Positions 36,754 to 37,758 of a stretch of DNA of 37,758 nucleotides are shown here, piece by piece. Source of the DNA: a virus; IMG/VR virus record IMGVR_UViG_3300020180_000057, positions 1 through 37,758 of that record. One strand, 5' to 3'. Below the pieces are notes generated by a model. The model saw only the letters and a list, made by a program, of their open reading frames with translations, did not search any database and had not been told where the DNA came from. Both the position numbers and the translations under genes were made by a program. The number at the start of each line of letters is the position of its first letter. The first letter of the stretch is position 1.

Positions 36754-36935
36754 AGCCAGATGCCGTAAGGCACGGAGAACGGATCAACAAACACGCCCGT
36801 AGTCTGCGAGAATGCCTCGCCGCTCGGAATGCCGGTAGCGCCAGTGATGCGCATCTGGATCATGTGAGCCAGCGCGGGCGATCCGAATGCCTCGCCGCTC
36901 GTGATGCCCGTAGCGCCAGTGATAGTCTGATCCAT
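36744..36935 (-). CDS. Short tail-motif protein (63 aa)
   Basis: MDQTITGATGITSGEAFGSP, then ITGATGIPSGEAFSQTTGVF, two copies of the fibre motif, ending DPFSVPYGIWLSY. The ATG lies next to the upstream stop (36936). The protein is almost only motif; it may be a connector or tag for fibre assembly. Its stop is inside the 8-bp repeats. Confidence 0.6.
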   Translation of the reverse strand: MDQTITGATGITSGEAFGSPALAHMIQMRITGATGIPSGEAFSQTTGVFVDPFSVPYGIWLSY

Positions 36936-37758
36936 CTACTTCCTCATCGCGACGTTCACGACGGCGCTACAGCCGGCGAAGTCAGAGCCCACCTGGACTA
37001 CATCTACGGTCAGCTCATCATCGCGCTCGATCGTGGTGGGTGTGGCGCTGAAATCGATGGTGCGAATAACCTCGGTCGATCCCGCCGGGATCTCCAGATA
37101 CGAGCCCGACGAAAAGATCGAAGCGCCGTTCTTTTTTACGTCTATCCGCACGCTTGCGCCGGTCGATGGCGTGCCGATGATGGCCGACACTGACTCCACT
37201 ACCGCAAGGTCAGACTGCATGACCCAGGGCGATGTCGCGGAGCCGCCCGTCGTCACCTGGAGCGGACGCGATGCAACGCCGGGGATGCTGTTGGCCAGCA
37301 GAAACGTGGCGCGGTCGACGTTGTTGCTGGAGTCAACTCCGCCTACCGAAGCCAGCAGATGCCCGAGCGGGCCAGATGACCCGCCGTTGCCTGGTGTGAC
37401 GCGGATGATCTGATCCGTCGTGTAGACGCGCCCGCGCCGGTCGTCCGCGAACGGCACGTAGCCGGGGTCCAGCGATTGATCAGAAGCGTCGAGCAACACA
37501 AACGATGTCGTGCTCGCAATGGTGATGCGCGACACAGCGACGTTGAAACCGCTATCGAGCCGATTGCTTCCGGTGCCGGTGATGCCCGCGATCCGAACGC
37601 GCGTCGCCGCCGTGAATCCGTGCGCGCGGTGTACCGTGATGGTCTGGGTCGTGGTGTTGACGCCCACCACGATCAGTCCTGGATCCCCAACGCCGCCGCC
37701 GCCGCCGCCGCTGCCGGGCGTGTATCCGCCGCCGCTCGGCCCGGGTCCGGTGTAGATG
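36936..37758 (-). CDS. Tail fibre/tip protein (partial, runs off right edge)
   Basis: The frame is open to the edge: residues encoded at 37757 onward read IYTGPGPSGGGYTPG and a Gly-run linker, then GLIVVGVNTTTQTITVHRAH, GFTAATRVRIAGITGTGSNR and a DASDQSLDPGYVPF strand-rich domain, ending FAGCSAVVNVAMRK. A GTG at 37670 is the only internal start of note, but the upstream frame argues for a longer protein. This may be the continuation of the fibre gene that leaves the left edge, if the genome is circular. Confidence 0.55.
   Translation of the reverse strand, partial: IYTGPGPSGGGYTPGSGGGGGGVGDPGLIVVGVNTTTQTITVHRAHGFTAATRVRIAGITGTGSNRLDSGFNVAVSRITIASTTSFVLLDASDQSLDPGYVPFADDRRGRVYTTDQIIRVTPGNGGSSGPLGHLLASVGGVDSSNNVDRATFLLANSIPGVASRPLQVTTGGSATSPWVMQSDLAVVESVSAIIGTPSTGASVRIDVKKNGASIFSSGSYLEIPAGSTEVIRTIDFSATPTTIERDDELTVDVVQVGSDFAGCSAVVNVAMRK

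Noticed and set aside
1-37758. tRNA, rRNA, integrase, attachment sites or a CI-type repressor
   Set aside because: Reading both strands I found no tRNA-like cloverleaf, recombinase motif or cleavable repressor. Absence by eye is not proof; a tRNA or profile scan would settle it.

Overview
This window looks like most of the genome of a tailed, dsDNA siphovirus-type phage (or a closely related prophage) of a high-GC host. A head-to-tail morphogenesis series, a long tape measure gene, terminase, recombination and replication genes are all visible. I see no integrase, tRNA or rRNA, and no clear bacterial housekeeping gene. The host is probably a proteobacterium: one tail chaperone resembles gene-transfer-agent chaperones and the terminators carry UUCG loops. 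This is inference, and no gene fixes the genus.

Layout. Almost everything from 29416 down to 1 is read leftward. First comes a divergent regulatory switch (ribbon-helix-helix gene leftward, XRE regulator rightward, about 29.4 kb). Then follow small cysteine-rich proteins, a Bet/RecT annealing protein (26.9-27.9 kb), more zinc-ribbon microproteins, a cytosine methyltransferase inserted into a duplicated small gene (24.3-26.0 kb), a RusA-like resolvase, and an O-like replication gene that carries an iteron-like repeat cluster. Packaging and structure follow: small and large terminase, a lysis enzyme, portal, minor head protein, protease with internal scaffold, decoration and capsid proteins, connectors, tail tube, two tail chaperones (one fused to a SAM methyltransferase), a 1230-residue tape measure, and tail tip or fibre proteins that run off the left edge. 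The right end (37758-34371), also leftward, holds further tail fibre proteins and a membrane or lysis-like pair. The fibre genes at both edges read in the same direction, so the contig is probably a circular or circularly permuted genome opened inside a repetitive fibre gene.

The 29.4-34.4 kb block is read rightward, against the rest. It is an accessory region. Four copies of the same unit (intrinsic terminator, perfect TTGACA-17-TAATAT promoter, Shine-Dalgarno leader) each drive a different cargo gene: a 115-residue unknown plus a zinc protein, and three pentapeptide-repeat proteins. Between them are truncated methyltransferase starts and an orphan gene, which suggests repeated cargo exchange at the terminator/promoter repeats.

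Most leftward genes overlap by 1-4 bases (ATGA, GTGA, TGATG) and are translationally coupled. No gene-free stretch exceeds 300 bases. The longest are 21816-22041 (no convincing gene) and the roughly 150-180 base promoter/terminator units of the rightward block.
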